A stretch of DNA of 64,000 bases, taken from positions 496,001 through 560,000 of the forward strand of contig NZ_FQXC01000003.1 in the NCBI RefSeq assembly GCF_900129875.1, in the 5' to 3' direction. The DNA is from Marivita hallyeonensis. Lineage in GTDB: Bacteria > Pseudomonadota > Alphaproteobacteria > Rhodobacterales > Rhodobacteraceae. Under the pieces are notes generated by a model. It was not told the DNA's origin. It saw only the letters and a list, made by a program, of their open reading frames with translations, and did no database searches. Within the stretch, counting starts at the first letter, position 1. Each line of letters begins with the position of its first letter. Below are positions 44,511-54,061 of this stretch, one piece after another. Both the position numbers and the translations under genes were made by a program.

Positions 44511-45634
44511 ACGCCTACACTGGAAAACACACCGCAGACGCCACGTCTGTCGAAGAAGGCCTTGCCATTCAGGAAGAGCAGGCGAAGTACGACGACAACT
44601 TCGCGACTGAGACCGCGATGGCAAACACGCTGCTCACGCCGCGCTTTTACACGACGGATTTCGATGAACTGGACGCTATTGATGTGTCGGACATTCGCGA
44701 TGAGTGGGACAAGCTGATCGCTCAGATGGAAAGTGACCCGAACAAAGGGCATTTCAAGAAAAACGAAGACTGGGACCATGTCGATTGGGAGAACATGGAG
44801 CCGCAGCTGAAGAAGGAATTCATCGACTTCCTGATCTCGAGCTGTACCGCCGAGTTTTCGGGCTGCGTGCTTTACAAGGAAATGAAGCGGCGTGGGAACA
44901 ACAAGGACATCACGCAGCTTTTCCAGCTGATGGCGCGCGACGAGGCGCGGCATGCCGGTTTCATCAATGATGCGCTGCGCGAAGCGGGCTTGCGCGTGAA
45001 CCTTGGCTTCCTGACGCAATCGAAGAAGTACACCTACTTCCGGCCCAAGTTCATCTACTACGCGACGTACCTGTCCGAGAAGATCGGTTACGCGCGCTAC
45101 ATCACGATTTTCCGTCATTTGCAGGCGCATCCGGAGCATCGGTTTCACCCGATTTTCAAGTGGTTCGAGGAGTGGTGCAACGACGAGTTCAGCCATGGCG
45201 AAGCGTTCGCGCTTCTGATGAAGACCGATCCGAAGCTGACCTCTGGTCGGAACGTCTACTGGATCAAGTTCTTCCTCACCGCGGTCTACGCCACGATGTA
45301 TGTCCGCGACCACCAGCGGCCTGCCTTCCACGAGGCGCTGGGCGTGGACCCGGACTGGTATGCGCATGAGGTCTTTACCAAGACCTCCAAACTGAGTGAG
45401 CAGATATTCCCGATCACGCTGGATATCGACCATCCGCGCTGGCAGCCGACACTGGAAAGGCTGCAACGCGCCAATGTGCAGATTGCTGAAGGAAAAGCGC
45501 AAGGCGGAGTGGCTGGAAAGCTCAAGGAAATCGCGGGATCGGCGAAGGCGGCGCTGTGTTTTGCTTCGCTCTATACGATCCCGGCCAAGAAACATCAGGT
45601 GCCTGAAAACACACGTTTGGTGCCCGCATACTAA
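44507..45634 (+). CDS. acsF: Mg-protoporphyrin IX monomethyl ester (oxidative) cyclase AcsF
   Basis: 375 residues from ATG 44507, which overlaps the previous stop; an earlier codon at 44474 is rejected. A ferritin-like di-iron fold is shown by EFSGCVLYKE, ARDEARHAGF and CNDEFSHGEAF. The enzyme uses O2 to form the isocyclic ring E. The anaerobic alternative bchE is not in the window, pointing to oxygen-requiring pigment synthesis. A hairpin pair follows. Confidence 0.97.
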   Translation: MNAYTGKHTADATSVEEGLAIQEEQAKYDDNFATETAMANTLLTPRFYTTDFDELDAIDVSDIRDEWDKLIAQMESDPNKGHFKKNEDWDHVDWENMEPQLKKEFIDFLISSCTAEFSGCVLYKEMKRRGNNKDITQLFQLMARDEARHAGFINDALREAGLRVNLGFLTQSKKYTYFRPKFIYYATYLSEKIGYARYITIFRHLQAHPEHRFHPIFKWFEEWCNDEFSHGEAFALLMKTDPKLTSGRNVYWIKFFLTAVYATMYVRDHQRPAFHEALGVDPDWYAHEVFTKTSKLSEQIFPITLDIDHPRWQPTLERLQRANVQIAEGKAQGGVAGKLKEIAGSAKAALCFASLYTIPAKKHQVPENTRLVPAY

Positions 45635-45641
45635 GCGGTTT

Positions 45642-45683
45642 CGCCGCCTTCGGGCGGCGACCGCGTGGGGGCTCTGCCCCCAC
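45642..45683 (+). terminator. Double hairpin after acsF, part of a dispersed repeat
   Basis: Hairpin 1: CGCCGCC, UUCG-type loop, GGCGGCG (45642-45659). Hairpin 2: GTGGGGGC, TCT, GCCCCCAC (45665-45683), then ACCCCCGATAATTTTTG. It may attenuate transcription into puhE and hemA. Hairpin 2 and its right flank recur inverted at 56.7 kb. Confidence 0.6.
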
Positions 45684-45711
45684 ACCCCCGATAATTTTTG
45701 AACCGAAGAAG
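45664..45711 (+). repeat. Dispersed repeat, copy 1
   Basis: Hairpin GGGGGCTCTGCCCCC followed by ACCCCCG, an AT-rich stretch and GAACCGAAGAAG. The reverse complement of 56719-56770 matches this layout nearly base for base. Confidence 0.65.
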
Positions 45712-45722
45712 GACAGACACGC

Positions 45723-46547
45723 GTGTTGAATGACCCATGGATCGCGGCCCTGGTGGCACTGTTCCTCTGGTGGTTTTCCACCGGGGCGATCCTTTGGCTC
45801 GTGAAATTCGCGGACCGGCGCGGGTTCCGGTTTGGACAGGTCCTGACGATTGCCGCGTTTCCTGTGTTTCTGTTGGGTGCCTACGGTGTCTGGTTCAGCG
45901 CAGACGGAACCGATGTCGGTGCGGCCTATCACGCATTCCTTGCCGCGCTGGCGTTGTGGGGCTGGATCGAGACGGCCTTTCTGACGGGCACGATCACGGG
46001 TCCGAACACGCATGTCTGCCGCGATGAGATCCCCGAATGGGAACGATTCATCCGGGCCTGGGGGACGATTGCCTATCATGAGATGCTGCTCGCCGCGACA
46101 CTTGTGGGTATCTGGCTGTACACGCACGGCGCGGAGAACACGTTCGGATTCTGGACTTTCGCGGTGCTGTTCTTTGCCCGCGTGTCGGCCAAGCTGAACC
46201 TGTTTCTTGGCGTGCCCAAGATCAATACGGAATTCCTGCCTGCCGCGCTGGCGCATCTGCCCAGCCATTTCCGCCACGCAAAGATGAACTGGCTTTTCCC
46301 GCTGTCCATCACGGCGCTGACCTTTGCCGTCGCCTGCTGGCTGGAGCGGATCTATTCGGCCACCACTCAAGGCGATGTCGTGGGGTTCGCCCTTTTGGCG
46401 GCCATGACTGCGCTGGCCCTGCTCGAACACTGGTTCATGGTGCTGCCGCTGCCCGATGAGAAACTCTGGCGCTGGATGCTGCCCGCGCCGAAACCAACAA
46501 CAAAAGACAAGACGATAAGAAGAACGGAGGACGCCCATGGACTTTGA
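45723..46547 (+). CDS. puhE: Putative photosynthetic complex assembly protein PuhE
   Basis: 274 residues, GTG start, about seven hydrophobic segments (DUF3623 family). PuhE is conserved in photosynthesis clusters after acsF; in Rhodobacter capsulatus its loss affects bacteriochlorophyll and complex levels. It overlaps hemA by 11 bases. The C-terminus is polar and basic. Confidence 0.9.
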   Translation: MLNDPWIAALVALFLWWFSTGAILWLVKFADRRGFRFGQVLTIAAFPVFLLGAYGVWFSADGTDVGAAYHAFLAALALWGWIETAFLTGTITGPNTHVCRDEIPEWERFIRAWGTIAYHEMLLAATLVGIWLYTHGAENTFGFWTFAVLFFARVSAKLNLFLGVPKINTEFLPAALAHLPSHFRHAKMNWLFPLSITALTFAVACWLERIYSATTQGDVVGFALLAAMTALALLEHWFMVLPLPDEKLWRWMLPAPKPTTKDKTIRRTEDAHGL

Positions 46548-47751
46548 CTGCCTGTTCAATGCCCAGCTCGACACCCTTAAAGAGGAGGGCAACTACCGTA
46601 TCTTTGCAGAGCTTGAGCGCAAGTGCGGCGCGTTTCCGAAGGCGAAAAGCCACGACGAGGATTGCCCGGACGAGGTGACCGTTTGGTGTTCGAACGATTA
46701 TCTTGGCATGGGCCAGCATCCGAAGGTGATCCAGTCCATGCAAAACGCCGTCGCCGAAAACGGCTGTGGCGCGGGCGGAACGCGCAATATTTCGGGCACA
46801 AACCACCAGCACAAACTGCTTGAGGCGGAGCTCGCCGATTTGCATGGCAAGGAAAGCGCGCTGTTGTTCACCTCTGGCTACGTCTCCAACTGGGCGGCGC
46901 TGTCGACACTTGGGTCGCGTTTGCCGGACGCGGTGATCCTGTCGGATGAGTTGAACCATGCTTCGATGATCGAAGGCATTCGCCACAGCCGTGCGAATAA
47001 GGTCATCTGGAAACACAACGATCCCGAAGATCTGGACCGCAAGCTGGCGGCGCTCCCGTCCAATGCGACGAAGATCGTGGCATTTGAATCCGTCTATTCC
47101 ATGGATGGTGACATCTGCCCGATGAAAGAGATCGTCGAAGTTGCCGAAAAGCACGGCGCCATGACCTATCTCGACGAGGTGCATGCGGTTGGCATGTACG
47201 GCCCGCGCGGCGGCGGTGTGTCCGAGCGTGAAGGTCTGGCGGATCGGATCACGCTGATCGAAGGGACGCTTGGCAAAGCCTTTGGTGTCATGGGCGGTTA
47301 CATCACCGGATCAGAGGCGATGTGCGATTTCGTCCGGTCCTTTGCGTCCGGTTTCATCTTTACCACTGCCCTGCCGCCAGCGGTTGCCGCGGCTGCGCGT
47401 ACGTCAATCCGGCATCTCAAGGAAAGCCGCGTAGAGCGTGATGCGCAGAAAGCGCAGGTGGCGCATCTGCGCAAGCGTCTCAATGACTATGGCATTCCGC
47501 ATCTCGAAAACCCGAGCCACATCATTCCTGTCATGATCAAGGACCCGGTCAAGTGCAGGATGCTCGCGGATATTCTGATGCAGGATTACGGCATCTACGT
47601 GCAGCCGATCAATTATCCGACGGTACCTAAAGGCACGGAGCGGTTGCGCTTTACGCCAGGTCCGCTGCACACCGACGCGGATATCGAACACCTGGTTCAG
47701 GCGCTGGCAACCCTCTGGAAACAATGTGCAATCGCACATCAGGTGGCTTGA
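46537..47751 (+). CDS. hemA: 5-aminolevulinate synthase
   Basis: 404 residues, PLP-dependent alpha-oxoamine synthase. The PLP-binding lysine lies in [33 protein letters not shown] is also diagnostic. It condenses glycine and succinyl-CoA, the first step of tetrapyrrole synthesis in alphaproteobacteria. Placement at the end of the puh run ties precursor supply to pigment demand. ACGGAGG lies just before the start. Confidence 0.98.
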   Translation: MDFDCLFNAQLDTLKEEGNYRIFAELERKCGAFPKAKSHDEDCPDEVTVWCSNDYLGMGQHPKVIQSMQNAVAENGCGAGGTRNISGTNHQHKLLEAELADLHGKESALLFTSGYVSNWAALSTLGSRLPDAVILSDELNHASMIEGIRHSRANKVIWKHNDPEDLDRKLAALPSNATKIVAFESVYSMDGDICPMKEIVEVAEKHGAMTYLDEVHAVGMYGPRGGGVSEREGLADRITLIEGTLGKAFGVMGGYITGSEAMCDFVRSFASGFIFTTALPPAVAAAARTSIRHLKESRVERDAQKAQVAHLRKRLNDYGIPHLENPSHIIPVMIKDPVKCRMLADILMQDYGIYVQPINYPTVPKGTERLRFTPGPLHTDADIEHLVQALATLWKQCAIAHQVA

Positions 47752-47856
47752 CCTTTCTGTCATCGCAGTTAGGTGGTGTCGAACGTTTGGAATTCCCATT
47801 GGTTTATGGGGAGACTGTGCGATAGTGTGCATCCGAACACGAAAAGGGAGTTCGAC

Positions 47857-48297
47857 ATGAAGCTTATGATCGCAACCGCCGCCGCTACTTTGACACTCGC
47901 TGGCGCGGCGTTCGCGGAGAGCCACGCAGGGTCCGGTGACGCTGCTGCCGGCGAAACCGAATTCAATAAATGCAAGTCGTGCCACATGATCGTGGCCGAT
48001 GACGGAACCGAAATCGTCAAGGGCGGCCGCACCGGCCCGAACCTCTACGGCATCATCGGTCGTCAGGCCGGCAGCGTTGAGGATTTCCGCTACGGTGACA
48101 GCCTTGTCGCGGCTGGGGAAGCCGGTCTCGTTTGGGACGAAGAGACGTTTGTGGCCTACGTTCAGGACCCGCGCGGTTTCCTGCGTGAGTACCTCGAGGA
48201 TGATGGCGCACGGTCCAAGATGTCCTACCGGTTGCGGTCGGGCATGGAAGATGTCTACGCCTATCTCGTGTCGGTTGGTCCGGACTCCGGTTCCTGA
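47857..48297 (+). CDS. cycA: Cytochrome c2
   Basis: 146 residues from ATG 47857 (AAAAGGGAG upstream), with a Sec signal peptide ending ...AGAAFAES. Haem motif CKSCH at about residues 38-42 and the distal methionine in SKMSYRLRSG. It is the soluble periplasmic carrier between the bc1 complex and PufC or the reaction centre. It lies 105 bases after hemA and ends in a strong terminator, closing the photosynthesis cluster. Confidence 0.93.
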   Translation: MKLMIATAAATLTLAGAAFAESHAGSGDAAAGETEFNKCKSCHMIVADDGTEIVKGGRTGPNLYGIIGRQAGSVEDFRYGDSLVAAGEAGLVWDEETFVAYVQDPRGFLREYLEDDGARSKMSYRLRSGMEDVYAYLVSVGPDSGS

Positions 48298-48321
48298 TCA
48301 CTGGCCCAAGACAGTTCAGAG

Positions 48322-48355
48322 AAGGGCGTGCTGCCACAGCACGCCCTTTTCTTTT
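48322..48355 (+). terminator. Rho-independent terminator after cycA
   Basis: AAGGGCGTGCTG, loop CCA, CAGCACGCCCTT, then TTCTTTT. A 12-bp perfect stem and U-tract; the end of the photosynthesis cluster. Confidence 0.92.
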
Positions 48356-48431
48356 GCCCGGTGTGCGGCAACAGAGTTGACCACGCTCAGCGGCAAACGC
48401 AAAACAGGCCCAGCAAGCAAAGGGCGGTAGA

Positions 48432-49748
48432 ATGAAGATTGCGATGATTGGGACCGGATATGTGGGTCTCGTCTCTGGGGTGTGTTTCTCGGATTTTGGC
48501 CACAACGTGGTGTGTGTCGACAAGGACCAGCGCAAGATCGATATGCTGGAGCGCGGTGAGGTTCCGATCTATGAGCCGGGGCTGGGTAGCCTTATGGCCA
48601 AGAACGTCGATGCCGGTCGCCTGGCATTCACCCGCGATCTGTCCGTGGCCCTGGACGGTGCAGAGGCCGTTTTCATCGCCGTTGGAACGCCCACGCGCCG
48701 TGGGGATGGGCATGCGGATCTCACCTACGTCATGGCCGCCGCGGAAGAAATCGCCAAGGCGGCGACGGATTACATGGTGATTATCACCAAATCGACCGTG
48801 CCTGTGGGGACCAATCGCAAGGTGAGAGAGGTCGTGGCAGCGGCCAATCCTGATCTGGATTTCGACGTGGCATCAAATCCGGAATTCCTCCGCGAAGGCG
48901 CGGCGATCGACGATTTCATGAAGCCAGACCGCGTCGTCGTTGGTGTTGAGACAGACCGTGCCGCACAGGTGATGTCCGAGATCTACCGACCGCTGTACTT
49001 GCGGGATTTCCCGATCGTCACGACCGATCTCGAATCCGCCGAGATGATTAAATATGCGGCGAACGCCTTTCTGGCGACGAAAATCACGTTCATCAACGAA
49101 ATCGCAGCTCTGTGCGAGAAAGTCGGCGCGGACGTGAAGCAGGTGTCCAAAGGCATGGGCATGGACAACCGTATTGGCAACAAGTTCCTCCATGCCGGAC
49201 CCGGTTACGGCGGATCCTGCTTTCCCAAGGACACCAAGGCGCTTGCCCGGATCGGACAAGACCATTCCTGCCCGATGCACATCACGGAGACTGTGATTTC
49301 GGTGAATGAGAGCATCAAGCGCCGGATGATCGACAAGTTGCAGGACCTCTGTGATGGGTCTTTCATCGACAAAACCATCGCAGTGCTCGGCGTGACCTTC
49401 AAACCCAACACAGACGATATGCGCGATGCCCCGTCACTGACGATCATTCCGGCACTCGTTGGTGGCGGTGCCAAGGTTCGTGTGTGCGATCCGCAAGGCC
49501 AGAACGAGGGCGAAGCGCTCTTGCCCGGTGTGACCTGGAACGAGGATCCGTACGCGGCAGCCAAAAATGCGGACCTGCTGGTGATCCTGACAGAGTGGAA
49601 CGAGTTCCGGGCGCTTGATCTGGCCCAGATTGCATCGTCCATGAACCATGCGGCCCTAGCCGATCTGCGGAACATCTACAATTCCGCCGTGGCGCGGGAT
49701 GCCGGTTTCAAGGCGTATGAGAGCATCGGTCGAACAGGGTACGCCTGA
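48432..49748 (+). CDS. UDP-glucose 6-dehydrogenase
   Basis: 438 residues. Rossmann motif MIGTGYVGLVSGVCFSDFG at the N-terminus; the catalytic cysteine is in GPGYGGSCFPKDTKALA (about residue 260). It oxidises UDP-glucose to UDP-glucuronate for exopolysaccharide or envelope sugars. It is a single gene between two terminators, so it is not part of the photosynthesis transcript. Commonly named ugd, udg or tuaD. Confidence 0.95.
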   Translation: MKIAMIGTGYVGLVSGVCFSDFGHNVVCVDKDQRKIDMLERGEVPIYEPGLGSLMAKNVDAGRLAFTRDLSVALDGAEAVFIAVGTPTRRGDGHADLTYVMAAAEEIAKAATDYMVIITKSTVPVGTNRKVREVVAAANPDLDFDVASNPEFLREGAAIDDFMKPDRVVVGVETDRAAQVMSEIYRPLYLRDFPIVTTDLESAEMIKYAANAFLATKITFINEIAALCEKVGADVKQVSKGMGMDNRIGNKFLHAGPGYGGSCFPKDTKALARIGQDHSCPMHITETVISVNESIKRRMIDKLQDLCDGSFIDKTIAVLGVTFKPNTDDMRDAPSLTIIPALVGGGAKVRVCDPQGQNEGEALLPGVTWNEDPYAAAKNADLLVILTEWNEFRALDLAQIASSMNHAALADLRNIYNSAVARDAGFKAYESIGRTGYA

Positions 49749-49771
49749 TCGGGTCCGATTCTCGACCCGAT
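49748..49771 (+). terminator. Hairpin at the end of the UDP-glucose dehydrogenase gene
   Basis: ATCGGGTC and GACCCGAT around an 8-base loop, starting at the last base of the stop codon, followed by a weak T-rich stretch. Confidence 0.55.
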
Positions 49772-50200
49772 GACATAACTTTTAGCGCTACAAGCGTCGA
49801 TTGCGGCAGTATTCCGTCACCTTCTGCGACAGTCTGGACGGCGTGATTTGATTGTCATCGGGCCGTGCGAAATCTGGCTAAAAGATGGCAAAGTGCTCGG
49901 TGGTTCGCCACATTTCTGACAAAGAGAGACATGTCGGGCGGGGGCTCGAACACAGGTGAAGGTCATGCGTTTGGTCTCTGACCACGTCCAATCTCTCTCT
50001 TTGCTCACGGATGCCGGGTTTCTCGGAACACAGATGCACGACCTTTCGTTCGCTGCGACGCAGGAGCTCTTGTCTGAAACATGATGGCACGCGCGGGGGC
50101 GCGACTTTGCAGCTACAACTCCGATCCGAGGTGAAGTGCTGCGTGCCAGTTTCTTGCGGCGGGGGCCGCACAAGAGTTCCTGCGAAAGCCGACCAGACGA
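49772..50200. other. Gap of about 430 bases without a convincing gene
   Basis: I find no ORF with codon usage like its neighbours, no tRNA and no strong terminator beyond the hairpin at its left edge. It may contain a small RNA or remnants of a lost gene, but nothing specific can be supported. Confidence 0.5.
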
Positions 50201-50767
50201 TTAGCCTGATGTGGGGCGTCCCAGAATAGTTCTGAGGATGGCTTTGGCGTTGTCGGACGCCCAGTCTGCATCCCCGCGCAAACGGGCGACTTCCTGGCCT
50301 TCGGGGTTCAGAATGACAGTGATCGGCAAGCCGAGCACACCCATCTCGCGCGCAAGGCCCGATTTCGGGTCGCGATGCAGCGGCAGATTTCCAACGCCGA
50401 TTTCGTCGAAGAATGTTTTCATCGCCGGGGGCGGGTTCCGTCCGGTCGCGATTGTCACCACCTCGAAATCTTCGCCGCCGAACTCTGTCTGAAGTTCGGA
50501 CAGCATAGGCATTTCCTTGCGGCAGGGCGCGCACCATGTGGCCCAGAAATTCAGAAGGACCCACTTTCCGTGGTAGTCGGCCAATGACACAGGTTCGCCT
50601 TCGAATGTCGTGAATTCGGCCGTGCCAGCCTGTTGCGCTTCGCTGTGGAATGTCAGCTTCTTCATGTCCCCTTGGCGCATCGCCTCGGCCGCAGAGAGGT
50701 CGGCCAGAGCCGGATTTGCAAGCGTCACGAGGCCCGTATAGAGGATGGCGGCAAGCGTTTTCTTCAT
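50201..50767 (-). CDS. TlpA-like periplasmic thiol:disulfide oxidoreductase
   Basis: 188 residues from ATG 50767 (GGAGGG upstream); a signal peptide (MKKTLAAILYTGLVTLANPALA) precedes a thioredoxin-fold domain with WATWCAPCRKEMP. Such proteins reduce disulfides in the periplasm, often for cytochrome c or copper-site maturation. It is divergent from argH with a 22-base gap, a common roseobacter arrangement. The specific partner is unknown. Confidence 0.88.
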   Translation of the reverse strand: MKKTLAAILYTGLVTLANPALADLSAAEAMRQGDMKKLTFHSEAQQAGTAEFTTFEGEPVSLADYHGKWVLLNFWATWCAPCRKEMPMLSELQTEFGGEDFEVVTIATGRNPPPAMKTFFDEIGVGNLPLHRDPKSGLAREMGVLGLPITVILNPEGQEVARLRGDADWASDNAKAILRTILGRPTSG

Positions 50768-50789
50768 TTTCCCTCCGAAGGGGTAAGAC

Positions 50790-52181
50790 ATGTCCGACAA
50801 ATCCTCGAACCAAATGTGGGGTGGCCGTTTCGCCGCCGGGCCCGATGCGATCATGGAGGCAATCAACGCCTCGATCGGGTTCGACAAACGCATGGCGGCA
50901 CAGGACATCGCCGGGTCGAGGGCCCACGCCGCAATGCTTGCCGCGCAGGGTATAGTGACACCTAGCGATGCAGAGGCGATGCGGGAAGGCTTGCTCACCG
51001 TATTGTCAGAGATTGAAACAGGCCAATTCGTTTTCTCGACTGCGCTGGAAGACATTCACATGAATGTCGAAGCGCGCCTGAAAGAGATCATCGGAGAACC
51101 GGCCGGTCGCTTGCACACGGGTCGGTCGCGCAACGATCAGGTGGCAACGGATTTCCGCCTTTGGGTGCGGGATCAACTGGATACCGCATCTTCGGGCCTA
51201 ACAGCCCTCATCCGGGCTTTGCTGGCCCAGGCCGAGGCGGGAGCCGACTGGGTCATGCCCGGATTCACCCACCTGCAAACCGCGCAGCCCGTGACGTGGG
51301 GCCATCACATGATGGCTTATGTCGAGATGTTCGCGCGCGATCTGAGCCGGGTGGAGGATGCACGCCGGCGGATGAACGAGTCTCCGCTGGGTGCGGCAGC
51401 ACTTGCCGGAACATCTTTCCCGATTGACCGGGACATGACGGCAAAAGCGCTGGGTTTTGACCGCCCGATGGCGAACAGCCTCGACGCGGTCAGCGACCGC
51501 GACTTCGCGCTGGAATTCCTGTCTGTCGCAAGCATCAGTGCCATGCACTTGTCTCGTATGGCAGAAGAGTTGGTGATCTGGTCGTCGGCCCAGTTCCGCT
51601 TTGTCACGCTATCGGATCGGTTCTCAACCGGATCGTCGATCATGCCGCAGAAAAAGAACCCGGATGCGGCCGAACTGATCCGCGCGAAGATCGGGCGCAT
51701 CTTCGGGGCCAATGTCGCGCTGATGACGGTGATGAAAGGTCTTCCGCTCGCCTATTCCAAGGACATGCAGGAAGACAAAGAGCAGGTCTTCGATGCCGCC
51801 GACAACTGGATGCTCGCGCTTGCTGCGATGGAGGGCATGGTCAAGGACATGTCGGCCAACACCCAAGTTTTGGAAGCGGCAGCCTCAGCCGGGTTTTCGA
51901 CCGCTACGGACCTTGCTGACTGGCTTGTCCGCGAACTCGACCTACCCTTCCGGGACGCGCATCATGTCACCGGGTCTTTGGTGGCGATGGCGGAACAGAA
52001 AGGATGCGATTTGCCGGATTTGAGCCTTGCGGACATGCAGTCGGTCCATGACGGGATCAGCGAAGCTGTGTTCGACGTTCTTGGTGTGCATAACTCGGTT
52101 GCAAGCCGTACCAGTTTTGGCGGCACGGCGCCGGTGCGGGTGCGAGAACAGATCGCACGGTGGAAGGAGACGCTTGGATGA
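50790..52181 (+). CDS. argH: Argininosuccinate lyase
   Basis: 463 residues, fumarase/aspartase superfamily with signature [20 protein letters not shown]. It releases arginine and fumarate from argininosuccinate. AAGGGG precedes the ATG. Its stop overlaps a small lipoprotein gene by ATGA; lysA follows downstream. Confidence 0.97.
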   Translation: MSDKSSNQMWGGRFAAGPDAIMEAINASIGFDKRMAAQDIAGSRAHAAMLAAQGIVTPSDAEAMREGLLTVLSEIETGQFVFSTALEDIHMNVEARLKEIIGEPAGRLHTGRSRNDQVATDFRLWVRDQLDTASSGLTALIRALLAQAEAGADWVMPGFTHLQTAQPVTWGHHMMAYVEMFARDLSRVEDARRRMNESPLGAAALAGTSFPIDRDMTAKALGFDRPMANSLDAVSDRDFALEFLSVASISAMHLSRMAEELVIWSSAQFRFVTLSDRFSTGSSIMPQKKNPDAAELIRAKIGRIFGANVALMTVMKGLPLAYSKDMQEDKEQVFDAADNWMLALAAMEGMVKDMSANTQVLEAAASAGFSTATDLADWLVRELDLPFRDAHHVTGSLVAMAEQKGCDLPDLSLADMQSVHDGISEAVFDVLGVHNSVASRTSFGGTAPVRVREQIARWKETLG

Positions 52182-52351
52182 TCCGCGCATCGCTCATCGC
52201 TTCGCTTTTCGCATTGGCCGCCTGCGGTGCGGATGGGGACCCGGTCCGACCATCAGTCAATTCGACCGTGACTGTCGGCTCTGACGGGATCAAAACCTCG
52301 ACCGGCGTGACCGTGCAGTCCGGGCCGGTAACGGTTGGAGTTGGGTTCTGA
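52178..52351 (+). CDS. Small putative lipoprotein
   Basis: 57 residues. N-terminal signal with lipobox LAAC ([10 protein letters not shown]), so probably lipidated at Cys22. The mature part is short and rich in glycine, valine and threonine ([19 protein letters not shown]). The start overlaps argH by ATGA. Small lipoproteins between argH and lysA are frequent in this family; function unknown. Confidence 0.75.
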   Translation: MIRASLIASLFALAACGADGDPVRPSVNSTVTVGSDGIKTSTGVTVQSGPVTVGVGF

Positions 52352-52668
52352 TGTCGTTCATGCGCTGGATCTACCTTGGGCTCGCCATCTGGGGCGCGGT
52401 GCACCCGATGTACTACTTCATGTCCTACCTCGCTGCGAACGACTGGAGCCTCGGGGCGCTGATCGATGCATGGTACGTCAACGACTCCACCACCGGCCTT
52501 ACCTGGGACCTGACCATCGCGGCGATCACGCTGACGATCTGGATCATTGCCGAAGTCGCGGTGCGACGAAACTGGTCCGCCCTGTTTGCGATACCGGCGA
52601 CCTATTGTATCGGTGTCAGCTGCGGCTTGCCGCTCTACCTGTACCTGCGGTCGCGCCCGATCGACTGA
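52351..52668 (+). CDS. DUF2834 membrane protein
   Basis: 105 residues with three hydrophobic segments, starting at the last base of the lipoprotein stop. MRWIYLGLAIWGAVHPMYYF and the acidic-polar loop match DUF2834. Function unknown. Its position between argH and lysA indicates cotranscription rather than a shared pathway. Confidence 0.8.
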   Translation: MSFMRWIYLGLAIWGAVHPMYYFMSYLAANDWSLGALIDAWYVNDSTTGLTWDLTIAAITLTIWIIAEVAVRRNWSALFAIPATYCIGVSCGLPLYLYLRSRPID

Positions 52669-52759
52669 CGGGATCGGCGTATTTCTGAAAAGAAGATTCG
52701 GAGGGTGGCGTGACGCCATCCCATGCGCTACTGCGGCGCGGTCTGTTCTGGAGGCGGTC

Positions 52760-54025
52760 TTGGATCATTTTCTCTATCGCGATGGTGAGCTTTTTGCGGA
52801 AGACGTGCGCATTGCGGATGTTGCCGCAGCTGTCGGAACGCCGTTCTACCTCTATTCCACAGCAACGCTGACGCGCCATTACCAGCTTTTCGACGAGGCG
52901 CTCTCCGGTATGGACCACATGGTCTGCTACGCGATGAAGGCGGCGTCGAACCAGGCGATTCTGCGCACTCTTGCCGAGTTGGGTGCAGGCATGGATGTGG
53001 TGTCGGGTGGTGAATACGCGCGGGCCAAGGCCGCAGGCGTACCGGGCGACAAGATCGTGTTTTCCGGTGTCGGTAAAACCCGGGCCGAGATCCGGCAGGC
53101 GCTGGAAGGCGGCATTCGTCAGTTCAACGTCGAGAGCGAGCCCGAATTGCGCATCCTATCTGAGGTCGCGGCGGCCCTGGGCAAAACTGCACCGATCACC
53201 GTGCGTGTGAATCCGGATGTGGATGCCAAGACGCACGAGAAGATCGCGACTGGCAAGTCTGAGAACAAGTTCGGCATTCCGATTGCCAAAGCGCGCGAGG
53301 TCTATGCAGAGGCTGCGGCGCTGCCGGGGATCGAAGTGATCGGAATCGACGTCCATATCGGATCGCAACTGACCGATCTGGCCCCATATGAGCTGGCGTA
53401 CCAGAAGGTTGCCGAGCTGACAGAGCAACTTCGTGCCGATGGGCACACGATCAAGCGTCTGGATCTGGGCGGCGGTCTGGGCATCCCCTACACCCGGTCC
53501 AACGAGGCGCCGCCGCTGCCATCGGATTATGGTGCGCTGATCAAACGCACGGTGGGGCATCTTGGCTGCGAGATCGAGATCGAACCCGGCCGCCTGATCG
53601 CAGGCAATGCCGGTATCCTCGTCAGTCGCGTGATCTATGTGAAGCAGGGAGAAGGTCGTCAGTTCCTGATCCTCGACGGGGCGATGAATGATCTTATCCG
53701 CCCCGCGATGTACGATGCGTATCACGACATCGTCCCGGTGGTCGAACCCGAGGCAGGTATCGAGTATCAGCCCTATGACATCGTCGGGCCGGTCTGCGAA
53801 TCCGGCGATACATTTGCCAAGAATCGTATGATGCCGCCGTTGAAGGATGGCGCGCTTGTGGCCTTCCGGTCGGCCGGTGCTTATGGGGCCGTCATGGCCA
53901 GCGAATACAACACGCGACCACTTGTGCCCGAAGTTTTGGCAAAAGGTGATCAATTCGCCGTCATTCGGCACCGCCCCGACTTTGACGAAATCATAAACCG
54001 AGATACCATTCCGCCATGGCTGTGA
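52760..54025 (+). CDS. lysA: Diaminopimelate decarboxylase
   Basis: 421 residues with a TTG start at 52760: GGAGG lies five bases upstream, and the protein then begins MDHFLYRDGELFAEDV, the usual family N-terminus; the open frame extends further upstream without similarity. PLP lysine region YAMKAASNQAIL and CESGDTFAKNR are visible. It converts meso-diaminopimelate to lysine. Confidence 0.95.
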   Translation: MDHFLYRDGELFAEDVRIADVAAAVGTPFYLYSTATLTRHYQLFDEALSGMDHMVCYAMKAASNQAILRTLAELGAGMDVVSGGEYARAKAAGVPGDKIVFSGVGKTRAEIRQALEGGIRQFNVESEPELRILSEVAAALGKTAPITVRVNPDVDAKTHEKIATGKSENKFGIPIAKAREVYAEAAALPGIEVIGIDVHIGSQLTDLAPYELAYQKVAELTEQLRADGHTIKRLDLGGGLGIPYTRSNEAPPLPSDYGALIKRTVGHLGCEIEIEPGRLIAGNAGILVSRVIYVKQGEGRQFLILDGAMNDLIRPAMYDAYHDIVPVVEPEAGIEYQPYDIVGPVCESGDTFAKNRMMPPLKDGALVAFRSAGAYGAVMASEYNTRPLVPEVLAKGDQFAVIRHRPDFDEIINRDTIPPWL

Positions 54026-54061
54026 GGCATCTCCTTGCGGTCCGCACGCCGGGAGACTGGA

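Noticed and set aside
49878-50927. 349-residue minus-strand frame covering the gap near 50 kb
   Set aside because: Most of it runs over the TlpA-like gene in another frame, and it has no recognisable domain.
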